NCBI GenBank assembly: GCA_047030855.1
Contig: JBKYIJ010000008.1
Coordinates: 620,001 to 684,000 of the forward strand
DNA length: 64,000 bases
Source: QVMM01 sp047030855
Lineage (GTDB): Bacteria; Bacteroidota; Bacteroidia; Bacteroidales; Dysgonomonadaceae
Reading direction: 5' to 3'
The position numbers and the translations under genes are program-made. Shown here one piece after another: positions 18,180 to 28,402 of the stretch (the stretch's first letter is position 1; every line of letters starts with the position of its first letter). The notes below the pieces were generated by a model that did not search any database, was not told the DNA's origin, and saw only the letters and a list, made by a program, of their open reading frames with translations.

Positions 18180-19229
18180 ATGACACTGCTCATTACAATT
18201 ATTGTTTTAGCTATTGTATTTGACTTTATAAACGGATTCCACGATGCGGCAAACTCGGTTGCGACAGTGGTTTCGACAAAAGTTCTCTCACCAACGCAAG
18301 CCGTTATCTGGGCTGCGTTTTTTAATTTTGTCGCTTTCTTTATCGCCAAATACATAATAGGTGGTTTTGGGGTTGCCAAAACAATATCCGAAACCATTGA
18401 CCTGAAATTCTTTCCTGAAGATCCGTCTATGGTGTCTCTTGTTTTAGTCGCCGCATTGTCCGCAGCTATAATATGGAACCTTATAACATGGAAGTTCGGT
18501 ATCCCCTCATCATCGTCGCATACCTTAATCGGGGGGCTTGCAGGAGCTGCGATTGCAGCCTGCGGATTTAAAGCCGTACACAGTGCAACGATCGGGATCA
18601 TCGCTTTATTTATTGTGTTGGCTCCCGTAATCGGAATGGTAGGAGGAAATATTATTACGTTGATAACCTTGCATTCGTTCCGAAAAATAAAGCCGAAAAC
18701 GGCAGAAACACTGTTTAAAAAGTTACAACTGGTTTCTTCCGCCCTATTGAGTATCGGGCATGGATTAAACGATTCACAAAAAGTGATGGGAGTAATCGCC
18801 GTAGCAATAGTTGCTAACCAAAGCATAGGGCTTCCTCATTTCATGCAGGGCGAAGATGCCAATTACATAATGAACAATCACGAATGGATTGCCCTAGTCT
18901 GTTTTTCCGCAATTGCTTTGGGAACAATGGTGGGAGGATGGAAAATAATGAAGACAATGGGAAACCGCATTACGAAGATAACTCCCGTAGAAGGTTTTTG
19001 CGCACAAACAGCAGGAGCGTTGACATTGTTTATCACCGAAATGCTGCATATTCCTGTCAGTACGACTCACGTCATAACAGGAAGTATAATGGGTGTAGGA
19101 TCGGTTAAACGGCTGTCGGCTGTTCGCTGGGGAGTGACAAAAGACCTGCTTGTCGCATGGATACTGACCATTCCCGTCAGCGCGTTAATGGCAGGAATAA
19201 TGTTTTGGATACTGCATTTTATTTTTTAA
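18180..19229 (+). CDS. PiT-family inorganic phosphate transporter
   Basis: A 349-residue integral membrane protein (PF01384), which couples phosphate entry to a cation gradient. The two signature repeats are seen: DFINGFHDAANSVATVVSTK near the N-terminus and SIGHGLNDSQKVMGVIAVAI in the second half, with SSSSHTLIGGLAG and PVSTTHVITGSIMGVG. Length is near the short bacterial form. It forms an operon with the DUF47 gene and is followed by a strong terminator. Confidence 0.93.
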   Translation: MTLLITIIVLAIVFDFINGFHDAANSVATVVSTKVLSPTQAVIWAAFFNFVAFFIAKYIIGGFGVAKTISETIDLKFFPEDPSMVSLVLVAALSAAIIWNLITWKFGIPSSSSHTLIGGLAGAAIAACGFKAVHSATIGIIALFIVLAPVIGMVGGNIITLITLHSFRKIKPKTAETLFKKLQLVSSALLSIGHGLNDSQKVMGVIAVAIVANQSIGLPHFMQGEDANYIMNNHEWIALVCFSAIALGTMVGGWKIMKTMGNRITKITPVEGFCAQTAGALTLFITEMLHIPVSTTHVITGSIMGVGSVKRLSAVRWGVTKDLLVAWILTIPVSALMAGIMFWILHFIF

Positions 19230-19243
19230 TAAATACGAAGACG

Positions 19244-19279
19244 AAGGCTGTAAAAGAATATACAGCCTTTTTATTTTTT
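19244..19279 (+). terminator. Rho-independent terminator after PiT gene
   Basis: Stem AAGGCTGTA (19244-19252) with TACAGCCTT (19261-19269), eight-base loop, then a T-rich tail. Confidence 0.85.
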
Positions 19280-19335
19280 AAAGTTGATTTCTGTTCCTTT
19301 ATTTATTTACTTTAAAGTCCTTTATTAAGTAACTT

Positions 19336-21225
19336 ATGGCTGAAGCTCTCAAACACGAATGCGGTATAGCAATGATCAGATTGCTGAAACCGCTGGAATA
19401 TTATCAGAAAAAATACGGAACATGGCAATACGGGCTCAACAAGCTCTATCTGCTAATGGAGAAACAACACAACAGGGGGCAGGAAGGCGCAGGGCTCGCT
19501 GTCATAAAAATAGACAATAAACCGGGAAAAGAATTTATCTTTCGCGAAAGGGCTTTAGGTTCGGGTGCTATATCCGAAATATTCGCCAACATCCATAAAA
19601 ATTACGAAAAAATTCCCCGACAAGCCGTAGACGATGTTTTCTATGCAAAGGAAGAATTGCCTTTTGCGGGAGAACTGTTTCTGGGACACTTGCGATACAG
19701 CACTACGGGAAAAACAGGAATGTCGTATGTGCATCCTTTTCTGAGAAGGAACAACTGGACATCACGAAACCTTGCTCTGGCAGGTAATTTCAACATGACA
19801 AACGTAGACGAGATATTTGCACATCTGGTTAGTGAAGGACAGCATCCCCGCGATTACGCGGACACTTTTGTTCTGCTCGAGTCACTGGGGCATTACCTTG
19901 ACAGGGAAGTACAATATCAGTACGATCGTTTTTCAGAGCAAGCACAAGGAGAAGAACTGAACGAACTTATCGAAAAAAATCTTGACGTAACCTCAATGCT
20001 GCAAAGAGCCAGCGAATCGTGGGACGGAGGTTATACCATTTGCGGATTGATCGGTTGCGGCGACGCGTTCACTTATCGCGATCCGTGGGGAATACGCCCG
20101 GCGTTTTATTACCATGATGAAGAAATCATTGTTGTAGCATCGGAACGTCCTGTCATCCAAACGACATTGAACGTCGATGCAGACGCAGTAAAAGAGTTGC
20201 TTCCCGGACAGGCTATCATCATAAAAAAAGACGGAAACATAAAGTTTGACCAAATTAGAAAAAAAGAGAAAATAACGCCTTGTTCTTTCGAACGGATATA
20301 TTTTTCACGCGGCTCGGATACCGATATTTATAAGGAACGAAAACAGTTGGGGAAACTATTGTTGCCCGATATTCTCAAATCCATAAACAATGATTTGCGG
20401 AATACGGTATTTTCTTTTATTCCGAACACTGCCGAAGTGGCTTTTTTCGGAATGGTGGAAAGCCTGAACGAACATCTGAACAACATTAAACTGCAAAAGA
20501 TAAAAGATAAAGGGAACGCGATCTCTAACGAAGAACTGCAAAAGATATTATCCATAAAAATACGCAGCGAGAAAGTCGCGATAAAGGATATAAAACTGCG
20601 GACTTTTATCGCTCAGGATAACGGTCGTGACGATCTGGCGGCACACGTGTATGACGTAACCTATAACTCGATACGCCCCCACCAAGACAATATCGTGGTG
20701 ATCGACGACAGTATCGTCGAGGAACGACGCTGAAACAGAGTATCATTAAGATGCTCGACAGATTGCATCCGAAAAAAAATCGTGATCGCATCTTCGTCTC
20801 CGCAAGTACGTTATCCCGATTGCTATGGTATAGACATGTCGCGGATGTCGGAATTCGCAGCTTTCAGAGCGGCAATAGAACTGCTGAAAGAAAACAACAT
20901 GCAGAACATTATAGACAGTGTTTACCGTAAATCGGCTGAACAGCGAAACAAACCCAAAGAAGAAATTGTAAACTACGTCAAGGAGATATACGAACCTTTC
21001 ACGGACGAACAGATTTCCAAGAAAATAGCGGAGATGCTGACTCCTCAAGGCACTCAGGCGGAAGTAGAAATTGTTTATCAAACAATTGAAAATCTGCACG
21101 AAGCATGTCCCAATCATCAGGGCGATTGGTATTTCTCGGGAAATTATCCGACAGCAGGCGGAAACAGAATGGTAAACACTGCTTTCCTGAATTATATAGA
21201 AGGAGTAGATAAAAGATCCTACTAA
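19336..21225 (+). pseudogene. purF: Amidophosphoribosyltransferase-like protein, two compensating frame breaks
   Basis: Two same-frame segments (19336-20733 and about 20780-21225) flank about 55 bases that read in another frame; joined they give about 630 residues, the size of the long second PurF of Bacteroidota. The N-terminal class II glutamine amidotransferase has its nucleophile at Cys9 (KHECGIAMIRL), and FLGHLRYSTTGKTG and QHNRGQEGAGLAV. The PRPP-binding loop VVIDDSIV-RGTTL is cut by a missing base near 20718. An extra A in the A8 run at 20772-20779 restores the frame (HPKK-IVIASSSPQVRYPDCYG). Breaks in a housekeeping enzyme point to sequence error. Homology to PurF is clear; a variant role of this paralogue is possible. 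Confidence 0.82.
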
Positions 21226-21288
21226 AGGTCTCAAAATCCTCCAATATTTAACCGGAAAACCATATTCGTTTCTCAGTCTAAAAAGTCA

Positions 21289-21296
21289 TATCTTTG
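21289..21296 (+). promoter_or_regulatory. -7 box for the pentapeptide-repeat gene
   Basis: TATCTTTG, matching TAnnTTTG, 26 bases before the ATG at 21323. Confidence 0.45.
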
Positions 21297-21322
21297 CAGA
21301 TTAATTTAACAAGTGTAGTAAT

Positions 21323-22342
21323 ATGCAAAAGAAAAAAAGAACGTTTCTGCTGAATATTAACAGCAAAAACGATTCAATCAAACGCTTTTATTACAAGTAC
21401 GTTTTCCTGATAATCATATTGGGTTTGTTGATTGTTGCATGCGTCCTGTTCTTTTTCGACATACATATCATAATGTACGGAAACACAAGTACAGCTGTCG
21501 GACAATACGTAATGGCAATAGCAACCATATTGGGAGGAGCTTTAGTGGCTTTGGGGCTTTGGATCAACAACAGGCGTGTACTCGAACAATCGCGACAAAA
21601 CAATATAGCCGAAAGGGCACAGATAAACACAAGATTTAAAGATGCCGCGACATTGCTTGGCAGTGAGAACGTAAGTTCTATACTTTCTGGTGTGTATGCT
21701 TTGCACCAGATCGCCGTTGAAACATACGACGGAGACGATATCCAAAAAGGATATGTGGGCGTAATACATGATATCCTTTGCGCTTTTATTCGGGAAAACA
21801 CAGATACCATACACAACGAAGAGAAAGGGAAAAACTGGCGCGTCAACAAGAAACCCGCTATTGTTATCCAAACTATACTGAAAGTTCTGTTCAAGAACGA
21901 AAAACAAATATATAAAGATCTCATAACAGACCTTTCGGATTGCGTTTTTGAACGCGTATATCTGGAAGAGGCAAATATGACGGGAGTAGATTTTTCGAGG
22001 ACCAAGTTTATTAAATCGAACTTTAAGAACTCGGCTTTCGTGTCTTGCTTCATGGAAGAATCTTTTATGGATGAAGTAAATTTTTCAAATTGCTTTTTTG
22101 AAAAAACAGTTTTTGACTATTCAATAATAAGAAAAACTACTTTTGAAAAAACGAAACTGACAAATTGCGACTTTTGGGAAACGCACCAGAATCATGTAAA
22201 CTACAATCAGGCAATTTTTCAGAATATTGACTTCAAGGACTCTGTTTTTGAGGAGGAGATTAATTTCAGCAATACAATTTTAGCAGGATTCAGCAAAAAA
22301 GAGATTCTGGAGAAATCGGTATCATTAAGCAGAAAGGATTAG
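21323..22342 (+). CDS. Pentapeptide-repeat membrane protein
   Basis: A 339-residue protein with two N-terminal membrane helices (about 25-48 and 58-80), an alpha-helical middle with VSSILSGVYALHQIAVETYD, and a C-terminal pentapeptide-repeat region of about 205-325, where every fifth residue is Phe or Leu (for example DFSRTKFIKSNFKNSAF and NFSNCFFEKTVFDYS). Such repeats form a right-handed quadrilateral helix. Proteins with this membrane-plus-pentapeptide layout are common in bacterial accessory DNA and mostly unexplained. It has its own promoter box and ends exactly where a beheaded TonB receptor begins, so it may mark a rearrangement endpoint. Confidence 0.8.
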   Translation: MQKKKRTFLLNINSKNDSIKRFYYKYVFLIIILGLLIVACVLFFFDIHIIMYGNTSTAVGQYVMAIATILGGALVALGLWINNRRVLEQSRQNNIAERAQINTRFKDAATLLGSENVSSILSGVYALHQIAVETYDGDDIQKGYVGVIHDILCAFIRENTDTIHNEEKGKNWRVNKKPAIVIQTILKVLFKNEKQIYKDLITDLSDCVFERVYLEEANMTGVDFSRTKFIKSNFKNSAFVSCFMEESFMDEVNFSNCFFEKTVFDYSIIRKTTFEKTKLTNCDFWETHQNHVNYNQAIFQNIDFKDSVFEEEINFSNTILAGFSKKEILEKSVSLSRKD

Positions 22343-24384
22343 TTAATAAGTCCTAACCAGATACAGGGCATTTGTAAACAGAAGTCAGAAATAAATCTCA
22401 TTTATAAGACCTCGCGCAACAAAGGATTCTATTTTAAAGAAAAAAAAATAGACTTAAACTTTGGCATTGACTATCTGGACTCAAAATACCAGCCAACAAA
22501 TTCATTCGCAGGATATAAGCGCCTGACCTATTCCATCCGGATAGGGAAAAAATGGAATAAAAACCTGTTTGATCTGGAATGGCAATCAAATTTCGATCAC
22601 TCACATACTTTCGATGATATAAAATCCGATCCCAATACATTCGACAATATAGGAGAAGATGCTGATCCCGAATTGATTAATAAGGACCGCTACAAGACAA
22701 AGTACGACAGACTGTCGTTCAACAATAAATTCAGTTTCGAACCGAAAGCGATACCTTTTGTAAAATCAATTGATCTAACTACCTCCGTCGCATACGAAAT
22801 GGACAAAATAGAAATGGTGAAACTGAATCAGATAAGCGGAGGAACATTGACAACTCCGGTTCATGACGAAACAGGCGTATTTAACGGCATTTATTTGCCG
22901 GGCAAATATCTGGCGTATCAGGATGTTGACGGAAAGCCATTGAGCATTTTTTTGCAAGGTTCGGGAAATTTTGAGTTTTCAACAGGGAAAATAAACCATA
23001 AAGCAATTGCAGGAGGAGAATGGACTTTTGATAAGAACTACGGAAAAGGGCAAATTTTTGACAGATTACGTCCACCCGGCGGCACATACGCTATCCGTCC
23101 ACGAAAATATTCGGATATACCGGCAAAATATAATCTCAATTTTTTATCGAAGACGAACTTGCCATGCCTGTCGGCACTAACATATTCAAACTGAACGCAG
23201 GTTTACGCGGGATGTCGATGATCAACATGGATTCACGTTACGAAATGAACGGAAAGTTATATTTCGATCCGCGGATCAATGCTGAATGGAGTTTTCCCGG
23301 AATAGAAATAAAAAAGAAAAACCTGAATATATCAGTATCGGGAGGTATCGGATGGCACACCAAGTTTCCGACACTAGATCAGATCTATCCCGATTATACT
23401 TACAGAGACGAAATGAGGCTAAATTATTATCTTGAAGGATTTCCCGAATCCAGCTATGTGGTTTATGAAACTTTCAAAACGAAAACTGTCAACTACAATC
23501 TCGAACCTGCTCGAAACAAGAAATGGGAAATAAGGCTAAACGTGGAATATGACAACAATACCCTTTCAGTAACTTACTTTAAAGAAAATATGGCAAACGG
23601 GTTTCGTTCTCAGGTGATGAATTTCCGGTCTAAATCTGTAAGAAAATACAACAGTGATATAAATTCCCTCGTGATTGATCCGATAACCAACCGTCCTGAC
23701 TGGGAATTGTCAGAATATCAACTTTTGGATAAACTTTATATGAATTCTGCTACCGGAAACGGGACAAGCCTGATAAAAGAAGGAATAGAGTTTACGCTTT
23801 CAACCAAGCGCCTTGAATATCTGAAAACCAGATTAACGGCAACAGGCGCATGGTTCAAAACAAAATACCTGAACAGCGCACCAGAATACAAAGGTACATC
23901 TAAATCGACAAATGGAGAACCTATTCAGGAAATTGGGGTTTACGACTCATCGGGAGGATATTACAGAGAAGAATTCAATACCAGATTTATGTTTGACACT
24001 TACATTCCTTCTATCGGGTTCGAATTTTCTTCCACATTCCAATGCCAGTGGTTTTATATAGAACAAACATTGCCTGTAACGCGCTACCCCTATGCATACA
24101 TAGATAAGTACGGAGTGCAGCACCCCTATACGCAAGCCAGCAAAGAAGATCCCGTCTTGCAATTTCTGAACAGAGAATCAAACCCGGGAGCTTTTAAGAA
24201 AGGCAGAATACCGTTCGGAATGGATATAAACCTGAAAGCGTCGAAAAAAATAAAAGACATTATGCGGATATCGCTATTTGTAAATAAGCTATTGGATTAT
24301 TATCCGAAATATAAAGTTAACGGAGTGGTAATCAAACGAAACGTATCCCCGTATTTCGGGATGGAAATGACATTTACTTTATAA
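22343..24384 (+). pseudogene. TonB-dependent receptor, 5' half missing, one frame break
   Basis: The open frame starts directly after the pentapeptide gene stop with no start codon, signal peptide, carboxypeptidase-like domain or plug. From about 22380 it reads as the beta-barrel of a TonB-dependent receptor (KKIDLNFGIDYLD, LTYSIRIGKKWNKNLFDLEW, WTFDKNYGKGQIFDRLRPPG). It breaks at the T6 run 23140-23145; restoring one T continues into FFIEDELAMPVGTNIF and the frame that runs to 24384, ending MEMTFTL, a normal barrel end with a terminal hydrophobic residue. It heads a unit with a DUF4876 lipoprotein and a DUF6850 barrel. Either a 5' deletion or a misjoin removed the N-terminal half. Confidence 0.8.
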
Positions 24385-24415
24385 ATCAATTAATTATAAA
24401 CCAAATTACTAAAAA

Positions 24416-25642
24416 ATGAAAGCAAAATTATTTACGCTAATCGTCTTAGCACTCTGTGTTACAGGATTCTATTCCTGTGAGGACGATGATAAAGACGTCA
24501 AAAAAACCGAAGTAACACTTAATATTGAAAAACCTGAAGGATATTACAGCTTCAACCTTAAAAGCTGGAAAGTTACTCTGACTGAAATGAACAGCGGCAG
24601 GTCTTATAAAGCTGAAGGAGAAACAAACATTTTCACGATGATCATTCCCGAAGGCGATTACAGTATTTTAGCACAAGGAACTGCATACTATCAGATGGAA
24701 GAAAACAGCGAAGTAAAAGAAGGCGAATTCAGAGTAGCTCAAAAATCGCTTATTGCCGTGGGAGAAAGGAAAGACTTTACACTTAAATCATTAATAAAAC
24801 CGGCATACGAAGGCGACGGAGGTTTTGTTATCGAAGAAATATACTATACAGGTTCCGTTACGCCGGAAGGTAAACAATACAGCGGAGATAAGTACATTAA
24901 ATTGTACAACAACACCGATAAAACTCTTTATGCCGACGGTTTGTTTATCGCTACAACAATGCTCAATACAGGGATAGCTTATACGTACATACCTGATATA
25001 GTAGATAAATTTGTACCTGTGGACGGAATAATAATAATAATACCGGGGAACGGAACTCAATATCCCGTAGAACCGGGAAAATCTTTTATTCTGACTGAAA
25101 GTGCCGTGAATCATAAAGAAGGGAATCTAAACTCTGTCGATCTGTCAAAAGCAAACATGGAATGGGTGAATCCTAACTTAATCAATCAGCCGGCAGATAA
25201 TCCCAATGTTCCAAATGCAAAAGACTATATAGGCAATTTCTTACTGCACAACAGTGGGCTTACAAGTATGATTATCGGCAGGCTGGAAGTCTCTGAAGCC
25301 GATTATTTGACAGATTATGTTTATGAATATTACTGGAAAACGATAATCAATGGCGTAGAATACCAAAGAGGGCCGTTCCAAGATTTCAAAATACCTAACG
25401 AATGGGTTATGGATGCAGTATATACAAGCGTAGAAGGAAGAAATCTCAGAAGCGTATTCTCCTATACTATTGATATGGATTGGACATATTGCGGAAGTTA
25501 TTTCGGGGACAAAGACCGTTACGGAAAAAGCGTCCGCAGGAAGGTTTTGGAAGAAGCGAAAGACGGTCGTAAAGTTTTACAGGATACGAACAACTCGAGA
25601 TCCGACTTCACACCAAATGCAACTCCTTCATTAATGGAATAA
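24416..25642 (+). CDS. DUF4876 domain surface lipoprotein
   Basis: A 408-residue lipoprotein. The lipobox ends at Cys21 (GFYSC) and is followed by EDDDKD, an acidic tract of the kind that sends Bacteroidota lipoproteins to the outside of the outer membrane. The body fits DUF4876: an N-terminal carboxypeptidase-regulatory-like beta-sandwich (VTLNIEKPEGYYSFNLKSWK) and a domain with GGFVIEEIYYTGS and YIKLYNNTDKTLYADGL, resembling lamin-tail-type folds. The gene follows the TonB receptor by 31 bases and precedes the DUF6850 gene by four. A substrate-capturing partner for the receptor is inferred; the substrate is unknown. Confidence 0.85.
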   Translation: MKAKLFTLIVLALCVTGFYSCEDDDKDVKKTEVTLNIEKPEGYYSFNLKSWKVTLTEMNSGRSYKAEGETNIFTMIIPEGDYSILAQGTAYYQMEENSEVKEGEFRVAQKSLIAVGERKDFTLKSLIKPAYEGDGGFVIEEIYYTGSVTPEGKQYSGDKYIKLYNNTDKTLYADGLFIATTMLNTGIAYTYIPDIVDKFVPVDGIIIIIPGNGTQYPVEPGKSFILTESAVNHKEGNLNSVDLSKANMEWVNPNLINQPADNPNVPNAKDYIGNFLLHNSGLTSMIIGRLEVSEADYLTDYVYEYYWKTIINGVEYQRGPFQDFKIPNEWVMDAVYTSVEGRNLRSVFSYTIDMDWTYCGSYFGDKDRYGKSVRRKVLEEAKDGRKVLQDTNNSRSDFTPNATPSLME

Positions 25643-25646
25643 AATA

Positions 25647-27164
25647 ATGAAAAACTTTCGTTCCATACTCATATTGTTGATAGTTTCGATAAACATTTGC
25701 GCACAAGATTCTATCTCCGTAATTCACAGATTGCAAAACAACCTGTCTCCTGTTACAAATTTTTCGGCAGGCTTCAGCCACAATCCGGCTTCAACTGTAT
25801 ACACAATGCAGGCTTCAATGTCGGATTTGAGCATCGGCTATGAAAAACAAACGGGAGAAGGTACCCTTGTACAAATCGGCAGTGAATTTGAGAGTTATGC
25901 TTTCAGGGCAGAGTCTTATGCAAAGATAAAAAACAATCACATCTGGGGAAAAGCCTCTTATGTAAACAGAAATATCGATAATATCGCATGGAACGAAAGT
26001 TCTGATTATCTTAATATATATCCCTATGTCATGGCGGATTCCGTTCAAAGCAATAATCTCAGATCGGAAAAATACAGTTTCACGGGAGGTTATGTTCAAA
26101 ATCCGGGTAGAATATCGTGGGGCATACAGCTCGATTACTGGGCTTTACTTGAATACAGGACTAAAGATCCGCGTCCTGACAACAATACTTCAAATCTCGT
26201 TTTTACAGGCGGACTGAACTATAAACTAAATGCGGCGTACGCCATAGGAGGCGGAGTTTTGTTGAGAAAGTACAAACAAAAAAACTCTCTGACATTTTCC
26301 GACGTAGTCGGGGAACCGATGATATACCACTTGACAGGTTTAGGAACAGATGCATACTTTTTTGCAAATGGTTATCCATCCGTTTTATATAACGGCAACG
26401 GATACGGAGCAAATATTCAGTTATTATCTGTCCAGAAACAAGGCATCTCATCTGAATTTGCTTTCGAAAACTTTTCTTTTGATAAAACCTTAAACGGCAA
26501 TAATAGTCAAAAAATAGAGATTTCGACAGTCGATGAAGATAAGTATAACTTCAGTATTTCTTATCTGAAAAAAATAAACGGGCAGGATATCGGCGTCAAG
26601 ATAAGTTCTTCATACACAGACAGAGAAGGCGAAGAAAACAAGTTTACACAGGAAGGGAACAACCTAATAAAAATAACGTCCGAAACAGAATACAGAAACA
26701 AAACAGCAATTGCCGACATGTCGTTTCTGTACCGGAATAATTCAACAAATACCACATGGAGTCTTATACCCTATGTTTCGTACCTGAATATGAAGGAAAC
26801 ATATAAGTCGTTGGAACGCAGTATGCAGATAAGCCGACTGGCTTTTGGGATAAAACCCGCATTTACTCAACCCGTCAAGAAACATTTACTTCACTTAAAT
26901 GCGGATATTGGATATTCACAGAATATAGATTCCAGTCTTGAACTACCCGGTATCAGCAGAGACAGGGACAATATGGCAAGCGTTCCGCAAAGGGATTATG
27001 ATTTGTTGTCCTCTAACTACTTATTGGCAAACATTTCTTCCCGATTCGATAATCTTCTTTCCAAAAAGAACATAACAATATATCTGCAACTTGATTGGAG
27101 TTACAAAAATTACGACAATATATACTCTAATCTATTCAAAATATCTACAGGCGTATTTTTCTAA
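25647..27164 (+). CDS. DUF6850 family outer membrane beta-barrel protein
   Basis: A 505-residue exported protein with a signal peptide ending near NICAQDS and then alternating amphipathic strands rich in Tyr, Asn and Ser through to a C-terminal Phe (TGVFF), as in outer membrane barrels. Segments such as NFSAGFSHNPASTVYTMQAS and LTGLGTDAYFFANGYPSVLY match what I know of DUF6850, a family found beside DUF4876 lipoproteins and TonB receptors. The three genes are packed as one unit, suggesting a combined receptor complex. Its role is not established. Confidence 0.78.
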   Translation: MKNFRSILILLIVSINICAQDSISVIHRLQNNLSPVTNFSAGFSHNPASTVYTMQASMSDLSIGYEKQTGEGTLVQIGSEFESYAFRAESYAKIKNNHIWGKASYVNRNIDNIAWNESSDYLNIYPYVMADSVQSNNLRSEKYSFTGGYVQNPGRISWGIQLDYWALLEYRTKDPRPDNNTSNLVFTGGLNYKLNAAYAIGGGVLLRKYKQKNSLTFSDVVGEPMIYHLTGLGTDAYFFANGYPSVLYNGNGYGANIQLLSVQKQGISSEFAFENFSFDKTLNGNNSQKIEISTVDEDKYNFSISYLKKINGQDIGVKISSSYTDREGEENKFTQEGNNLIKITSETEYRNKTAIADMSFLYRNNSTNTTWSLIPYVSYLNMKETYKSLERSMQISRLAFGIKPAFTQPVKKHLLHLNADIGYSQNIDSSLELPGISRDRDNMASVPQRDYDLLSSNYLLANISSRFDNLLSKKNITIYLQLDWSYKNYDNIYSNLFKISTGVFF

Positions 27165-27259
27165 CTCCACAACCACATAGAACCAGATTTATCTGATATC
27201 GGACAGATAAGAAAACCCAACTTTTCTGACAAATAATATTATTTACGATATTTTTATAG

Positions 27260-27267
27260 TAATTTTG
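27260..27267 (+). promoter_or_regulatory. -7 box upstream of the polysaccharide cluster
   Basis: TAATTTTG, matching TAnnTTTG, giving a leader of roughly 140 bases before the first cluster gene. No UpxY/UpxZ-type antiterminator gene lies between them. Confidence 0.4.
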
Positions 27268-27414
27268 TGCTCCGTTTACCAAACTTATATTACAAAACTT
27301 GGATTGCTAAAGTAAAACATCATTTTGATGCAATGTATTTATTGTCTGAATAGTTGCAATTGCATTATGATCTTTTATGTGTTGATACTATCTATGTGAA
27401 AAGGTTACATAAAA

Positions 27415-28401
27415 ATGAATGACAAACTCGAAAACTCAAAAATCCTGATTACCGGTGGAGCCGGATTCATTGGCTCGAATCTCTGCGAAGAACTTCTAAA
27501 TTATAAATGTAAAGTTGTTTGTTTTGATAATTTTTCTACCGGAAAAATCGAGAACATTATACATCTGTTCGGCAATAAAGATTTTAAACTCGTTGTAGGC
27601 GACATTCGCAATCTGGATGATTGCAGAAAAGCAGTGGAAGGAATGGATTTCGTATTGCATGAAGCAGCTTTAGGTTCAGTTCCCCGTTCCATAAACGACC
27701 CTATTACGAGCAACGACGTGAACGTTTCAGGTTTCCTGAATATGCTGGTTGCCGCAAGAGATGCGAAAATAAAACGTTTTGTTTATGCCGCAAGCTCTTC
27801 TACTTATGGAGATTCAACATCTTTGCCAAAAGTTGAAGATAAGATAGGGAAGCCTTTATCTCCCTATGCAATTACAAAATACGTGAACGAGTTATATGCC
27901 GATGTTTTCTCCAAAACATACGGAATAGAATGTATCGGGTTACGATATTTCAATGTTTTCGGGAAGAGACAAGATCCTAACGGAGCATATGCGGCTGTTA
28001 TTCCGCTGTTTGTGAAAAAACTTATCAATCATGAATCTCCGGTTATAAACGGAGATGGAGAGTATTCCCGAGATTTCACATATATAAAAAATGTAATTCA
28101 GATGAACCTATTGGCTCTTACCACTCAGAACAAAGAGTCAATCAATACTGTTTATAATACAGCGTACGGAGAAAGGACAACTTTAAACCAGCTCGTATCC
28201 TATTTAAAAGAATTTCTGGGACAATATGACCCCAAAATATTACAGGTTAAAATTGAGCATGGACCTAATAGAAAAGGAGATATACCGCATTCACTTGCCG
28301 ACATCGGTAAATCCAAAGAGCTTTTAAACTACAATCCGGCTTATAGCATGAAAGAGGGATTGAAAGAAGCTATCGATTGGTATTGGAATAATTTAAAATA
28401 A
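27415..28401 (+). CDS. UDP-N-acetylglucosamine 4-epimerase-like SDR (WbpP/TviC type)
   Basis: A 328-residue extended short-chain dehydrogenase/reductase. The NAD-binding loop is ITGGAGFIGSNLCEEL (about 11-26), the catalytic set is in YAASSSTYGDS and SPYAITKYVNEL (Ser, Tyr-x3-Lys), and YFNVFGKRQDPNGAYAAVIP is typical of WbpP/TviC enzymes that interconvert UDP-GlcNAc/UDP-GalNAc or their uronic acids. It is one base upstream of the UDP-sugar dehydrogenase gene, the classic pair making UDP-GalNAcA. It opens the polysaccharide operon. Confidence 0.87.
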   Translation: MNDKLENSKILITGGAGFIGSNLCEELLNYKCKVVCFDNFSTGKIENIIHLFGNKDFKLVVGDIRNLDDCRKAVEGMDFVLHEAALGSVPRSINDPITSNDVNVSGFLNMLVAARDAKIKRFVYAASSSTYGDSTSLPKVEDKIGKPLSPYAITKYVNELYADVFSKTYGIECIGLRYFNVFGKRQDPNGAYAAVIPLFVKKLINHESPVINGDGEYSRDFTYIKNVIQMNLLALTTQNKESINTVYNTAYGERTTLNQLVSYLKEFLGQYDPKILQVKIEHGPNRKGDIPHSLADIGKSKELLNYNPAYSMKEGLKEAIDWYWNNLK

Positions 28402-28402
28402 T

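Noticed and set aside
20772..20779. A8 run as a programmed frameshift site
   Set aside because: The second break in the same gene near 20718 has no slippery sequence, and both are needed to restore the enzyme, so programmed shifting does not explain it.
24416..25642. DUF4876 lipoprotein as a SusD or XusB equivalent
   Set aside because: It lacks the helical TPR-like SusD pattern and the propeller pattern expected of XusB-type proteins.
27188..27210. Inverted repeat TTATCTG/CAGATAA as a terminator after the DUF6850 gene
   Set aside because: The 7-base stem is weak and is followed by A and C rather than a T run, so termination is not supported.
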